Origin: Trichopria drosophilae
Taxonomy: Eukaryota; Arthropoda; Insecta; Hymenoptera; Diapriidae
Reading direction: 5' to 3'
DNA: 64,000 bases
Assembly (NCBI GenBank): GCA_030407085.1
Contig: CM059587.1
Coordinates: forward strand, 78,791,001 to 78,855,000
The translations under genes were made by a program, and so were the position numbers. Below, piece by piece: positions 10,801 to 21,852 of the stretch. The notes beneath the pieces are model-generated. The model was not told the DNA's origin. It saw only the letters and a list, made by a program, of their open reading frames with translations, and searched no databases. The stretch's first letter is position 1; every line of letters starts with the position of its first letter.

Positions 10801-12233
10801 ACTTATTTCAGTTTCGATTTTTTGAGTCTTTTTCAGACCGTCAGAAAGATTCTCTTTTGCGTTTTTGTTTTCACCACTTACTTTTTTCTGAATTAAAGAA
10901 TGGCTATTTTCTGGTGAAGGGAAAAACTTTTTATTAAAACGCGATCTTTTTTGGGGTGCATCCGAGGCAGCTGTATCCCTTGATTGCGTGTCAATGAATT
11001 TTTCTTCCTTTTCATTAGTTGTTAAAGAACGTTTTCTTTTGCGCATTGAAATTTTCTTTTTAATTTTATCTATTGGAATCTTGATAGATTCATCTTTAGA
11101 AGCATTATTTAAAAGATCTTCCGGAATCTCAGAAGTTTTATTTGTTTCCATAGATTCTTGTTTATCTTTCGAGGCTTCATTCATAAGTTTTACATTTCGT
11201 TTCGATTTACGAATATTAACTTTATTAGAATTCTCAGGTGTGTCGTTTTTCTCAATATTGATATCTCCTCTTTTGGGTCGATACCTTGATGGCGCTTCGG
11301 GTGTTTTATTTTGTGCTTTGGTAGAATTAGATACATTTTCAATTTTATTTAACAGCAATTTTTGTTCTTTAAAATCTTGTCTCACTGGTGTATTACCACC
11401 TCTATTAGGAGTCATCACCTGCTTAATCCTTGGTGATTTAGTATCTACTTCTCCATTATTCGCATGCTTTCTTCTTCTAAATCTATTAATGGGTGTTTTT
11501 GGAACTTCAGAAATTACAGTAAGTGTTTCATTTTTAACTGTAATTTCTTTTTCTATTTTATTATTGGTCGTTTTTTGTCTAGTAACTCGTGTGAAGTTAT
11601 GAATGCCAAATACTTCAATTTTCTTAGCAGGAGATGGTTCTGGAGAATTCAGAGATTGGGGAATTTCTACTTCATCTGGTTCCTCATCATTGACCTGAGA
11701 ATGTACTTTCTGATTATCTATAGATTCTTTTTCAATCTTGTTCCAAGTTGGTTTACTGCTTTCAAAAAGTGACATTATTTCAGAACTGGTTGGATCTGCT
11801 CTGTTCGAGTCTAATGCCAAGAGACCAAAGAGTGGAATAGCCTTAATTCCTTTCGGAGCTCTGAATTGATAATCTTCAGGTGCAAAAGATATACCGTTAG
11901 ATATTGGTTTTTCCTCTTCTTTCTCTTTTTTCATCTGTTTCAAAATGTTACGTTTTACGGCCTTGTTAGTTGCCTTTGCTGCAAGTCTTCTTTCTGTTGC
12001 TCTAGTTACCCTTTTTTGAGGTAGGTCAGTAATACTTTTTGTTTTACATAACTTTGAAACTGATAGAGGACTTTGCAATGATGGTGGAGAAAATGCCTTG
12101 TGATGCATCACGCCTACTTTGAAAATAGGCTTTGCTTGCTGCTTCTCGATTTTTTTCTGATGTTCCTTTTCTTTTCTCCATCGATGTAATCGTTCAAGAC
12201 GATTTTGTCTAGCTTTGGCAAGCAGCTCTTCTG
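7822..12233 (-). CDS. HURP/DLGAP5 (mars-like) spindle protein, exon 2, main coding exon
   Basis: This is the principal exon of a homologue of HURP (DLGAP5; Drosophila mars), a kinetochore-fibre microtubule-bundling protein of the Ran/TPX2/Aurora A spindle pathway. The exon is 4412 bp, from GTTTCAG to AAG|GTTAG (phase 1 in, 0 out), about residues 65-1535. Its start encodes an EEL/RWRKEKEHQKK helix and IFKVG, a HURP-family N-terminal signature. FAPEDYQFRAPKGI follows. A long Lys/Ser/Glu-rich middle holds repeated R(K/R)TRRS modules and TPK/TPR Cdk-like sites. The GKAP homology region is at about residues 1090-1255: YFKFLLNKEIERLMELCQTW, AVGQTMLLINKKFERF, DLQGFWDMMYMEV, GW. A KEN box (TNKENN) lies near residue 870, as expected for an APC/C substrate. 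The ATG at 12111 is internal, not the gene start. At about 1668 residues the protein is roughly twice vertebrate HURP, the excess being in the middle. I am confident of the family and less so of the exact ends. Confidence 0.85.
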
Positions 12234-12635
12234 CTGAAACTATAAAAAAGCTGATAAGTTTATGTTCAGAATTTTATTCTGAAAAGAATGACATTGGTAT
12301 TTTACAATTGATGATTTTAGTATTTTGGATAGATTTAGACACATATTCTGTAGAGAAACAGTGGAATTAGCTAGCCAACAATCCTAGTTTTATTAAAATA
12401 GGGTTTACAATGTGTCAAGTATAAATAACCAAAATTATGGTGATGCTTGTTATATATAAAAGAAAATACAAGTTTAAATGTTATAGTTAAGATTTGGTAA
12501 AGTAAATATAACAATATTTAAAATAATTATATAGGTTTTATATAAATGGGTAGTAGTCGAATTATCTTTAAAATATTTGGTGGTGTAAATAAAAAATTCC
12601 AACTGTTTATATGCTTTGTTGACAACAGTGCCTAA
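12234..12635. other. HURP intron 1, proximal part
   Basis: AT-rich intronic sequence next to the exon 2 acceptor. I see no gene, repeat or conserved frame in it. Confidence 0.5.
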
Positions 12636-12639
12636 TGGT

Positions 12640-13200
12640 CACAGAAGGTCAGCTTTGAGTCAACATAGACACCTAAATCCTTAATTTTGTGAAGCATTTC
12701 AAGCTCCTGGCCTTTAGTTTCATACCTAAATTAAAAAATCTATGCAACCTACAACATCTTAGTACTTTACACTTGGCTATATTTAATGTGATTCCATTTT
12801 TGACGCACCACTGTTGTAGGGAACTCGGATCTTTCTGCATGTTTGATGCATCAACTGGTGACTTCAATAATGGGACTTTAATAATAATAAATAGTAGATG
12901 ATCAAGGTGAGACTCTTTAGGCACCCTCGATTTTATGATTATAAGTTTAGAATGGTAGTCTTTTACACGGATTATCTGAGTTAAATAAAAAAGGAGTTAA
13001 TCCAATTTAGTATTTACCTGAAAAACCAAGATTTTGAAGCTTTCTTGTAAGGAGTGATTTACAGTATTAAAAGCTTTTGCAAAGTCGACATAAATAGAAT
13101 CAACTTGGAAATCATCCTCAAATCGTCCACGAAAAATGTTAATAGCAATATGTTCGTAACTATAGATCTACCCTTAACAAAACCATGTTAAGCAGAACAA
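12640..13200 (-). mobile_element. Decayed LINE reverse-transcriptase fragment
   Basis: On the minus strand, broken frames give VDFAKAFNTVNHSL near 13095-13040 and KESHLDHLLFI followed by LNIAKCKVL at 12920-12765. These are the positions of the D-F-x-K-A-F-D-x-V and G-V-P-Q-G-S-x-L-x-P-x-L-F motifs of a Jockey/CR1-like reverse transcriptase. The catalytic region is deleted or mutated. It is dead and 5'-truncated, in the same orientation as the HURP gene. Confidence 0.6.
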
Positions 13201-13277
13201 AAAATATTATAGAAAATAACAAAAAGTATCAATAAACTTTATGTTATTTTCTATAATATTGTTTGTTTTGCTCAACA
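13187..13277. repeat. Short inverted repeat
   Basis: GAACAAAAAATATTATAGAA at about 13196 returns inverted as TTCTATAATATTGTTTGTT near 13250, around a loop of about 20 bp. It abuts the decayed LINE fragment and may mark a small MITE. Confidence 0.55.
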
Positions 13278-13279
13278 AG

Positions 13280-14860
13280 ATTTAATATTAGACTTTGTGT
13301 ATGACTTTACTTTTATAAAAAAGTCTTTGAACATTTCCGTAACAATTTAATTCATTCTACTCTTAGTTTTTTAAAAACTACCTAATCACTAAAATTATTT
13401 GATTCTTTCCATGTGGCATGAGCAAGTTTTTTTAGAATTAATTAATTAAAATAATTCATTATTGTACCATCTTGTAAAGCTGAAGATTTATCAACTTTCT
13501 TGGGAACAAATTTATTTATAGATGCAAAAATCTTATAGTAAAATATGTCCAGATTCAAATTTATATTATTATGACACAAAACTTCATTCCAAGTCTTTGA
13601 CAATCTCATTGTTTTGTGTTTAAATAAGTACTTATTTCTGTTTGTGTTTCAAATAATCTTCAAAACGTCACTAGCTAAAATGATTTACATTAAATATTAT
13701 TATTTTGTAAAATAAAACTTGAAAAACGTTCTTCAAATATTGTACAATTATTTCCCAAAAAATTCACTAAAGAAATTTTAATAGTCTCTTAAAAATAAAT
13801 TCTCAAGAAAGTGTTTTTCTTTTAGACATGCAATACTACACTACTCTCATAAACTCATCTTCAAATTTCAAACATGAAGACATATTGATAACTAAAGTTT
13901 GTGCTTTTCACAACTTATTTAATTTAGAATCTAATATTTCAAAATTGGGTCTTTTCGCAAACAAACTTTGTATTAAACTAGAATTTATTCTGACGTCAAG
14001 CTCGATTATAAAAACTGTAAATAACTTTCTACACAGAAAAACTTTTGCGAGTGCTGTTCAAAAATAATTAAATTAATTCAAGGATATCTTAAAAAATATC
14101 TCCATAATATTGTAAGATAAAAATTTGTTTAAAAGTTATACAAAATCATTCTTAATGTTACACCTTTCAAACAAATTAAAAGTTCAGTAATAATGTTATG
14201 ACATTCCTAATAAAAACGGAAATTAAATAAATACAGTAAATGTTTAAAATGAGACTTTTAATTACATTTTTTTGATTTTCGTAGTGTACATCTAGTTGAG
14301 TAATGTTCCGAACAATTTTTTTATATGTGCATGTGGATTCTTCAAAAAGAGGGCTTTTTCATGTCTTCACATTGTAGCATCTAAATAAGTTATTTATTTA
14401 TTGCATTATCAATTTTTTGAAAAACAGTAATTTGAACATTCCTGAACCAGTATATGTCATAAAAGATGAGAATTTTATACATAAATTTAGTGAAAAATAA
14501 CTTTTAAGAGCCGAAAAATAGCATTGCGGTATGATATAGCCTATGAATATCGACTTTTGAAGTCTTTTAGTTCGTAAAAACAAGGATTATCTGAACTTGT
14601 TCAGTTAATATTCTTATAGTTTAACTAAAAAAGTACTGTTTGTATTTTTGGAAATTTCCTGTAGATCAATACACTAATAATCACTGAAATACAAGTGTCT
14701 TAACAAATTTGCAAGCAGCCACATACATAAACTGATCTAAATTAAATATACTGCGTGCACTTTAAGTGCACCGTAACCACTTTAAGAATAAGTTAATTTG
14801 AAGCCAATAAGTATAATAAATAGATAAAAATCACATTATAATATAATAATTTCATGCTGA
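13280..14860. other. HURP intron 1, middle part
   Basis: AT-rich DNA with no recognisable gene. The frame at 13828-14067 shows no motif I know and is compositionally like its surroundings. Confidence 0.4.
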
Positions 14861-14869
14861 TCTGGTAGA

Positions 14870-15700
14870 GATTTATTTATTTTTTATTTAAGTAAATTTG
14901 ACGGGCTACATATGATCCAAAATGCGCTTTGTGTAACAAAAATAAAAGTAATAAAACCAAACAATATAAAAGGAAAAGATAGTAATAGATAGTAAAATAA
15001 CAAAAAAGATAATAAATTAATTTAGATTCAAATTAGTGATAACATTACACGGCTGTGTTTTAAAGACATTTCATTTAAAGAAGTAAGAGAATCAGATAGC
15101 ATATTCCAGAATCTTCTTAAACAGGCTTTTGAAGAATAGTACAAAAAATTAGTTGAGTAAGTATCTTCGGCTAGTTTTATATGATTTCTAATGTTGTAAG
15201 ACACAGTTTTATAAGGAAATAAGTTTTTTGAAGGAGGACAGTGAATGATATTATGCAGGATATTGAACAGGAAAAGTAGATCAGAATAATTATGGAGTGT
15301 ACCAATCGACAATAGGTTAAATCTTGTCATAATTGGTAGAAAATTATGGTTGGGCTTTAAAAGACAAGTTCCTAAGGAATCTATGATTAACTGACTCCAG
15401 GGCTTTGTGAGCAACAGCAGTATGGGGTGTCCATATTTGTGAGGAATACATAAGGTGTGGTAGAACTAAAGTTTTATACAAGTAAATATAAGTTGAAGGA
15501 TCTTTAAAATTTTTTGTAGATCGATTGATCAAGCCAAGCATAAGGATTTGAGGAAAAAATTTCTCACTTTTCGGCTGGATTAAGCGACATAAGAAACCAA
15601 TATTGTTGTTAAAGTTATTATTAAAATTATAATAATAACAATAACATAAAAAATACGACTTTATTGTACATAATAAAAAGTACAAAGTACGAGACACAAT
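14870..15700 (-). mobile_element. 5'-truncated LINE fragment, ORF2 C-terminus
   Basis: Minus-strand broken frames show the post-reverse-transcriptase region of a Jockey-like LINE. STYIYLYKTLVLPHLMYSSQ and IWTPH occur at about 15500-15440. A C-terminal stretch ends near 15030 with FWNMLSDSLTSL. The equivalent region is seen in the 27.9-29.2 kb copy (YKTIVLPHILYGSSVWTPY). A frameshift separates the two halves, and an AT-rich (TTATTA) expansion interrupts the 5' part. Confidence 0.7.
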
Positions 15701-15840
15701 ACTAATGCTGTTTTACAGCCTAATCCAATATAAAAACGAGATAAAGAGCAGAATAAAATAGAATAGGAAAAGTATAAAAAATAAAATAAACGAGTTCCGG
15801 TACAAATAAGTACGCTGTAAAAAAAGTCTATGCAATTTTA

Positions 15841-16660
15841 CACTGAAAAAGTGGAAATAAAAATACCAGTGAAAATCATTGTAAATTTACAGTGATATTG
15901 TAAAATTCCTTCATTATCGAAATAATTTTACATGTGAACTGTAAAACAGGAAAAATCAGTTCTCTATTTACAAGGCACTGTAATATTACAATTGGACTGT
16001 AAAATTCCTCGAGTTTTGTCGGAATATTAGATTTCCACTATAAAATTCCCAGTAAACGAAAACGAATAGAAAGTTAAAAATACGAATTGAAATGAATTCA
16101 AGTGAATTAAAATGAATTAAAAAGTGGATTCAATTAATCATTTTCATGCGTTTTAATTCATTTTAATTCACTCGAATTCATTTCAATTCGTATTTTTAAC
16201 TTTCTATTCGTTTTCGTTTACTGGGTTACATTGGCTCAGTGAAATGTCCTAAGTTTTGGTGTAATTTTTAGATATGATCGGAATCATATACCAATATATC
16301 AAATAAATGTAAAATTAGATATGTTTTTAAAGTAAACTTATATTCATAATGTAAACCTACTGTATACCTAATTATTCTGTGTGGTTGTATAGAATGTGTA
16401 TATGTCAACAGCGCCACAGCGGTCGACGAGAACGGCAAGAACCACTTTACAGTGCGTGTGTAATTTTCCGTGCTTTTTACATGGAAAACAATTGAAAATT
16501 ACAAAGACGATGTAAAATTAAGATTCCTACTGGTATTTTTATTTCCACCTTTTATACTGTAAATTTACCGAAAACATGCAATTTTACAACGAGAGTAATA
16601 GGAAATTTCAACAAAATTGTAAAATCTCAGAAATGTAATTTTACATTTCTTTTTTAGTGT
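15841..16660. mobile_element. TA-flanked MITE with CACTGAAAAA ends
   Basis: The element starts CACTGAAAAAGTGG and ends CTTTTTTAGTG. TA lies on both sides (15839-15840 and 16661-16662), as for Tc1/mariner-type insertion. GGAAATAAAAATACCAGT just inside the left end returns inverted at 16528-16552 (ACTGGTATTTTTATTTCC). It is non-coding, and is itself interrupted at 16048-16225 by a CCCAG palindrome. A second member of the terminus family is at 58295-58611. Confidence 0.7.
16048..16225. mobile_element. CCCAGTAAACG near-perfect palindrome MITE
   Basis: This 178-bp element runs from CCCAGTAAACGAAAACG to CGTTTTCGTTTACTGGG. The two arms of about 75 bp are almost perfect reverse complements around a loop of about 28 bp. 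The arms consist largely of iterated AATTCA/TGAATT phrases. It is nested inside the TA-flanked MITE. Confidence 0.8.
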
Positions 16661-16739
16661 ATAAACGATGCATAACAATATATAAAATTGAAGGGATAAA
16701 CATAAAAAGAATTCTGACAATTGTATGCAAAATAGTATC

Positions 16740-17255
16740 ACATAGTAGTTCTATTTGTTCTAGTTGCCGGTTTGTCGCACCAATTATTTTCGTAACTCTT
16801 TTTGGATCTCAGCTATTGAATCTTGGAACCTACTACCGGTCGAGCTTCGCAACTCACGCTCCCAAGCTGTCTTTAAAGCGGCGCTTGTACGTTATCTGCG
16901 AAGTCGTGATATTTGTATTATATTTATATTTTTTATCATACTTTTGTACTACGAATGCCGGTAATTTATGTATGTAATTATGCGTCCTCTCTTATTTACG
17001 TTATTACATGTGTAATGTATTTGTTAGTTCTTGTTTTCTCATGCTGATTTAATTGTATATTGCCGCAAACTTTGTATTGCGATAGTCTATTCATAACGAT
17101 CTGATGTCATAGAACCCACCACTGAGCGAGCGAGATGATTTTAGTATTAAATTTCGATTGTTGCAGTTAGTTATTAAGCGTACTTTTTGTAATCACATTT
17201 ATATTTCTGTTTCGTCCACGGACTTTGATGTCCAGGACATTAATAAACGATTTCA
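16740..17255 (+). mobile_element. LINE 3' end fragment with ORF2 C-terminus
   Basis: The plus-strand frame at 16764-16964 encodes FWISAIESWNLLPVELRNSR and AVFKAALVRYL. This is the C-terminal end motif (F..S.....WN.LP..LR....FK..L..YL) of many insect LINE ORF2 proteins. A non-coding tail follows and ends in CCAGGACATTAATAAACG, shared with 1265-1315. Its orientation is opposite to the other LINE fragments here. Confidence 0.65.
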
Positions 17256-17732
17256 TACTCATAGTAACAAGAAACAAAAAGTAACATAAATGAAAAGGGA
17301 CGTAAAATTACAAAACTTGAGATTTTTTAAATTTAGTGTTCTAAAAAATAACTTTTCATAAATAAAAAATTAACCGTTTATGTTCGAAAGGTCTTCATTT
17401 ATTAATTAAAAATGATTTTACTTTGTAATATGATAATATAAATAAATATTAAATTTTTATGCCGACCTGTCAAACAAATAAACAATTTTATGAAAAAAAG
17501 TATATTTCTAATATATAAATTTTATAAATATTTTAAAATTGGGAAGTTTAAGGAAGTACAAAAATAGTAAATTTTCATTTTTTGCATCTTTTTTAGACCT
17601 TAAAGTGACCTTCCGAAATCTTGTTGTGACATGTAAACAAAAACTTTGGCATGGCGGGAAAACGCTTTTTAGCGTTACAGCCGAGAGGCAAGCCGAAACA
17701 AAATTTTTATAAGTGGAATTTTGCAACAATAC
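17256..17732. other. HURP intron 1, distal part
   Basis: AT-rich intronic sequence up to the exon 1 donor. Nothing else is recognised. Confidence 0.5.
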
Positions 17733-17925
17733 CTTTCTCGACTTGTGGTGACAAAGCGTCAAGAGAGTCATCCAAATTTTCATCCAAATTTCGATGCCGA
17801 GAATAATGTTCGGCCCTGGTCTCCCGTCGAAATTCGGCGCGACGCTGACTTCGAAGCGCGCGATTTATCTCCATGCTTTCCATCCCGAAGCCGACTCTTT
17901 TATACCTTTCGCGAAAGTCGGTCAT
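17733..17925 (-). CDS. HURP/DLGAP5 homologue, exon 1
   Basis: This is the first coding exon, starting at the ATG at 17925-17923 (MTDFRERYKRVGFGMESMEI) and ending GAGAAAG|GTATTG in phase 1. That phase matches exon 2, whose first bases CA complete an Ala codon. The stretch NRALRSQRRAEFRRETRAEH then SRHRNLDE resembles the basic N-terminal segment of vertebrate HURP, where an R-K-S-L/E-x-R-x-x-E-Y pattern precedes RNRH. Its G+C content is clearly higher than that of the surroundings. An in-frame GTG upstream is not taken as the start. It lies 5.5 kb upstream of exon 2. Confidence 0.75.
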
Positions 17926-18205
17926 CGCGAGCACTTTGTTTTATCTGATAAACAACAATAAGTTTTTTTTTCACTGTACGCGGTTAAAATAACACTATCT
18001 ACTGTTCGGCACGTGCATATTCGGATCGAGGATCGTAGCGCAAAAACCAAGTTCACAAAACAAATGACAAGCGCTGCGGGGGTAACGGTCAAAAATTCAA
18101 AAGATTCAGCCATCCGATCAAAGATGGCGCCACTCCTGCGCTTGCGCGGAAGTAGAAAAAAATGGTTCTCATCCACACTGTGTAAAAAATTTCGCCGTAA
18201 AAATT
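17926..18205 (-). promoter_or_regulatory. Putative HURP promoter and 5' UTR
   Basis: This is a relatively G+C-rich stretch just upstream of exon 1, ending where the CCCAG element begins. It holds AAGATGGCGCC (17 bp downstream of a CCGATC), a YY1/Pho-like core, and a CTGCGCTTGCGCGG palindrome-like motif. No TATA box is obvious. The transcription start is not determinable by eye. Confidence 0.35.
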
Positions 18206-19212
18206 ACCACCCCAGCTAGCGTTTCAATGTCTCTGAGACGTCTTATTGCCGTCGCAACATTTTTTCTGACGTCTCTTTTTTATATCAATCTACGTTGCTT
18301 TGTCGTCACTAAGACGTCATAAGTCATTCATAAAAGACATGTATTATTTCAGACGTCCTAAAAATGACAGTCATTTTGGAAACTTTCAAAATTATGTATG
18401 TTGTATAATTCACCAAAACTGCAAATGTATTCGACCGCAATACAATAATAAATGAACAATTTTGATGTTGCAGAATTGGCTATAAACGTGCACCGTCAGT
18501 ACCAAACGAGTTTTTCGCGTTGTGCATGATAGCATTTTCAAAATAAAGTTGGAAACTTCCAAAATGACGGCTAAAACTCGAAAATATCAGCGAAAACCTC
18601 CGGGAATTTTTTATTCGAAAATGGTAGACTTTCGGAAAAAATGTCGCTAAACGAAAAGTTGGACTTGATCAAAGAATACGGTGAAATTTGGTTAGAATGA
18701 TTCTCATTTTCAAAATCTCCAAAATTTTGAGTATTCTTTCTACAATTTTAAGAACTTTTTACTATGCAACATTTTTTCCGACAGTCTATCATTTATAAAT
18801 AAGAAATGCTCGATTCCCTATGTTTTGAAAAGTTCAGAAATTTTTTATTTGGAAACTGTAGACTTCTACGGAAAAAGTTATTAGAATTGATCAAAGAATA
18901 CCTTTCGAATTTTTTTTAGAATTTTCGTACGACTTTTCTTATCTTTTCCAAATTTTGCAATTTTGAAAATGAAGGAAATTGTTCGAAACATTTTGAAAAA
19001 ATTTGAGCGTATTCTTTGATTAATTCTAAGAGCTCTCTCTTCAATAACATTTTTTCTGAAAGTTATCATTTTCGAATTAAAAATTCCGGAGCTTTCCGCT
19101 GATATTTTCGTGCGTGAGCGGCCATTTTGGAAGTTTACTACTTTATTTTGAAAATGCTAATGCACATTTCAAAATTGAAGGTTCGTGGAAGCGTTATTTT
19201 CGCCGATCAATG

Positions 19213-20651
19213 CCAGCAATCGAAATTGTATTGAAATGTATTGACTTGGATTAATTTTTCGCTTTTGAATATGCTATTTGAAATTTTCTAATACATTCGA
19301 ATCCAAAAATACTTCACTATTATTTTAATACAAAAATATGAATCCAAATGAATACATAAATAATTTCGTTGCCGAAACTACTAAAAATACTCGAAAAAGG
19401 CAAAAGTCGTGAATCCATCTGAATACAAATGAAGGTTGAAATGATAATTTTTTAATACAATCGAATCCATAAATAATAACTGTTAATTACCGGAATTAAT
19501 GAATCCATTTCAATACATAACTGAACAAAATAATGCCTGCTTTAATCCAAATGAATTTAAAATAAATCAATACAAAAATTAAAGTGTGGTGAATTCATTT
19601 GAATACAAATTCTTAATGTTTCTTCATTTTAATACAAATGAATCTATAAAAAACATAACTTCCGCTTTGAACTGAAAAAATATTAAAATTATGTTCATTT
19701 CGTAATTATTCATTTCAATTACAAAAAAGTTATTTTCGAAAATAAAAGCCACAAATGACTTTTCATTCAAAATTTGGAACGTGAAATGATTATTTTAAAC
19801 CAATTTCCAATTACATTTAGCAGTACTCTGTCGGAAATGGTACACTTTATTTAAGCGTTCAATACACAAGAGTCCAAAAAGTGTTGTACACTTAAATGAA
19901 ATGTATTTGTACACTTATTGGACACCTAACTGACACTTATTTTCAAATTTACGCAATATCTCGTAAACGGTATCAGATACGTGAAATCTGATGAAATTTT
20001 GCCATGATGTGCGATGATTCAGCTGACATACACAATTTAAAAATTTCATAATTTTAGAAATCGAAAATTGCGAAAATTCTCGAATCATGTACAGTGGCTT
20101 CGAATCATCGCACCAAGGTACCCCTGATTGATGTCAATTTCGTCAAATTTCACGTATCTCGTACCGTTTTCAAGATATTGCGTAATTTAGAAAAAAAAAT
20201 TACAATATTTATTTTACCAACAAAAATATCTACTATCTATACATGCATTCGTTCTTTTCAAAAGTCGATAAGCAAATTATTACAAAAATGTAAAATATGG
20301 TAATAAATTTAGCAGATTATTTTTATGCACACAATTCATAAATGCTCCACGTTTCAACTAATTGTTAGTTTCGCATCATCTTTTATAGCAAGGAGGTTGT
20401 CGAGTCATTACGGGCTCGAAGTTGTTGTGCGGGAGATCAGGGTTCGATTCTCGGTCGATGCAATTTTTTTTGTCATTAAATGTATGAACTGGGATTATTT
20501 TTGGATTTAAATATATTGTTGCATTGCCATGCATTAAAATTTTTAATATATTTTAATCCCTTTCAATACTTTTAAGATCAAATAGCGCATTCAAATGTAT
20601 TGTAACGCATTCAAAATGTTCAATACATTTCAATGCATTTCCGATCGCTGG
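19213..20651. mobile_element. Nested palindromic element with CCAGCAATCG ends
   Basis: The ends are CCAGCAATCGAAATTGTATT and the inverted AATGCATTTCCGATCGCTGG. Both termini continue with ATTGAAATGTATTGA or its inverse. The interior is dominated by degenerate iterations of GAATCCATTTGAATACA. A further inverted pair lies at about 19954-20190 (CGCAATATCTCGTAAACGGT and ACCGTTTTCAAGATATTGCG). It is non-coding. Confidence 0.6.
20387..20462 (+). ncRNA. tRNA-derived sequence (SINE head or tRNA pseudogene)
   Basis: A perfect B-box core, GGTTCGATTC (20441-20450), follows an A-box-like GGTTGTCGAGTCATTA about 45 bp upstream. A T-run follows 10 bp after the box. The T-stem would have a mismatch and the acceptor arms do not pair well, so I do not call a functional tRNA. 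It most resembles a class II (Leu/Ser) tRNA-derived pol III promoter. Confidence 0.4.
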
Positions 20652-21852
20652 GGCCAAAAACTTCTAGGAAAAAGAGAACTCAAATCTGCCGTCATAAAAT
20701 TGTTGGAATAAACAATTTTAAGACGTCTGCTTATGTGATGTTTCCGAAGTGACACTATACTTTCTCGCAAGTTGCAAAATGTTAACCCATTAAGGACCAA
20801 ATGGACAATTTTTCGAGGTCGACTTCAAGGGCGGTATTTTATATGAAACTGGATTTTTGAAAAAACCGGAACCAATTGCATCTTACGTAAAATTGATCGA
20901 TCTTTCCGAATCTGCTGTTAAAAAATCAATCGAGCCGATTCCAAAAAACTTATGCTTGGTTTTTCACAAAAAATTCAGATTTTTTCACTGACAAATATTA
21001 TTTAACCGGCATTTTCATATCGGAAACGGTTAAGGAGATCATTGATCGGTGAAAATATAGCTTCCACGAACCTTCGATTCTGAAACGTGCATTATAGCAT
21101 TTTCAAAATAAAGTAAGAAACTTCCAAAATGGCGGCTGAAACACGAAAATATCAGCGAAAAGCTCCAACATTTTTTATTAAAACTTTCAGACAAAAGGTT
21201 ATTGAACAGAGAGTTCTTAGAATTAATCAAAGAATACGGTCAAATTTTTTCAAAATGTTTCGAAAAGTCATACAAAAATTCTAAAAAAATTTCGAGAGGT
21301 ATTCTTTGATCAATTCTAAGAACTTTTTGTTCCGCAACATATTTTGCAAAAGTCTATAGTTTCCAAATAACAAATTTCTGAACTTTTCAAAACATAGGGA
21401 ATCAAGAATTTTTTATTTAAAAATGATAGAATGTCCGAAAAAATGTTGCGGAATAAAAAGTTCTTAAAATTGTTCAATGAATGCTCTGAAATTTTTTCAG
21501 AATTATTTATGGTTCTTTTTAATTTTTCAAAATTTTGGTGATTTTGAAAATGAGGAAAAGCGGTCAAAAAATTTTGACAAAATTTCAGCGTATTCTTTGA
21601 TCAAGTCCAAGAACTTTTCGTTTATAGCCCTGGGACGATATTATATTATGCATTATACATAATATGAGACAAAAATTTAGAAACGTTAAAATGCCACAAC
21701 ATAATTTTTAAAATTCTCCAAAATGGCTGTCACTTTTAGGACGGCTGAAAAAATATGTCTTTTATGAAGGACTTATGACGTCTTGGTGACGGCAAAGCAC
21801 CGTAGGTTTGACATAAAAATGTTGCGACAGCAGTGAGACGTCTTGAAGACCA

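Larger units (their letters stand above)
18211..21852. mobile_element. Large palindromic element with CCCAGCTAGCG end
   Basis: The left terminus is CCCAGCTAGCGTTTCAATG. The first 190 bp (TCTGAGACGTC, GTCATAAGTCATTCATAAAAGACAT, CTAAAAATGACAG) return inverted at about 21730-21850. This gives a foldback structure of about 3.6 kb. Within it, a module with GCATTTTCAAAATAAAGT and CTTCCAAAATGRCGGC occurs at about 18520 and 21090, and inverted at about 19110-19170. No open frame with a recognisable domain was found, so it is non-autonomous or decayed. It carries at least one other nested palindrome (19213-20651). Confidence 0.55.
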
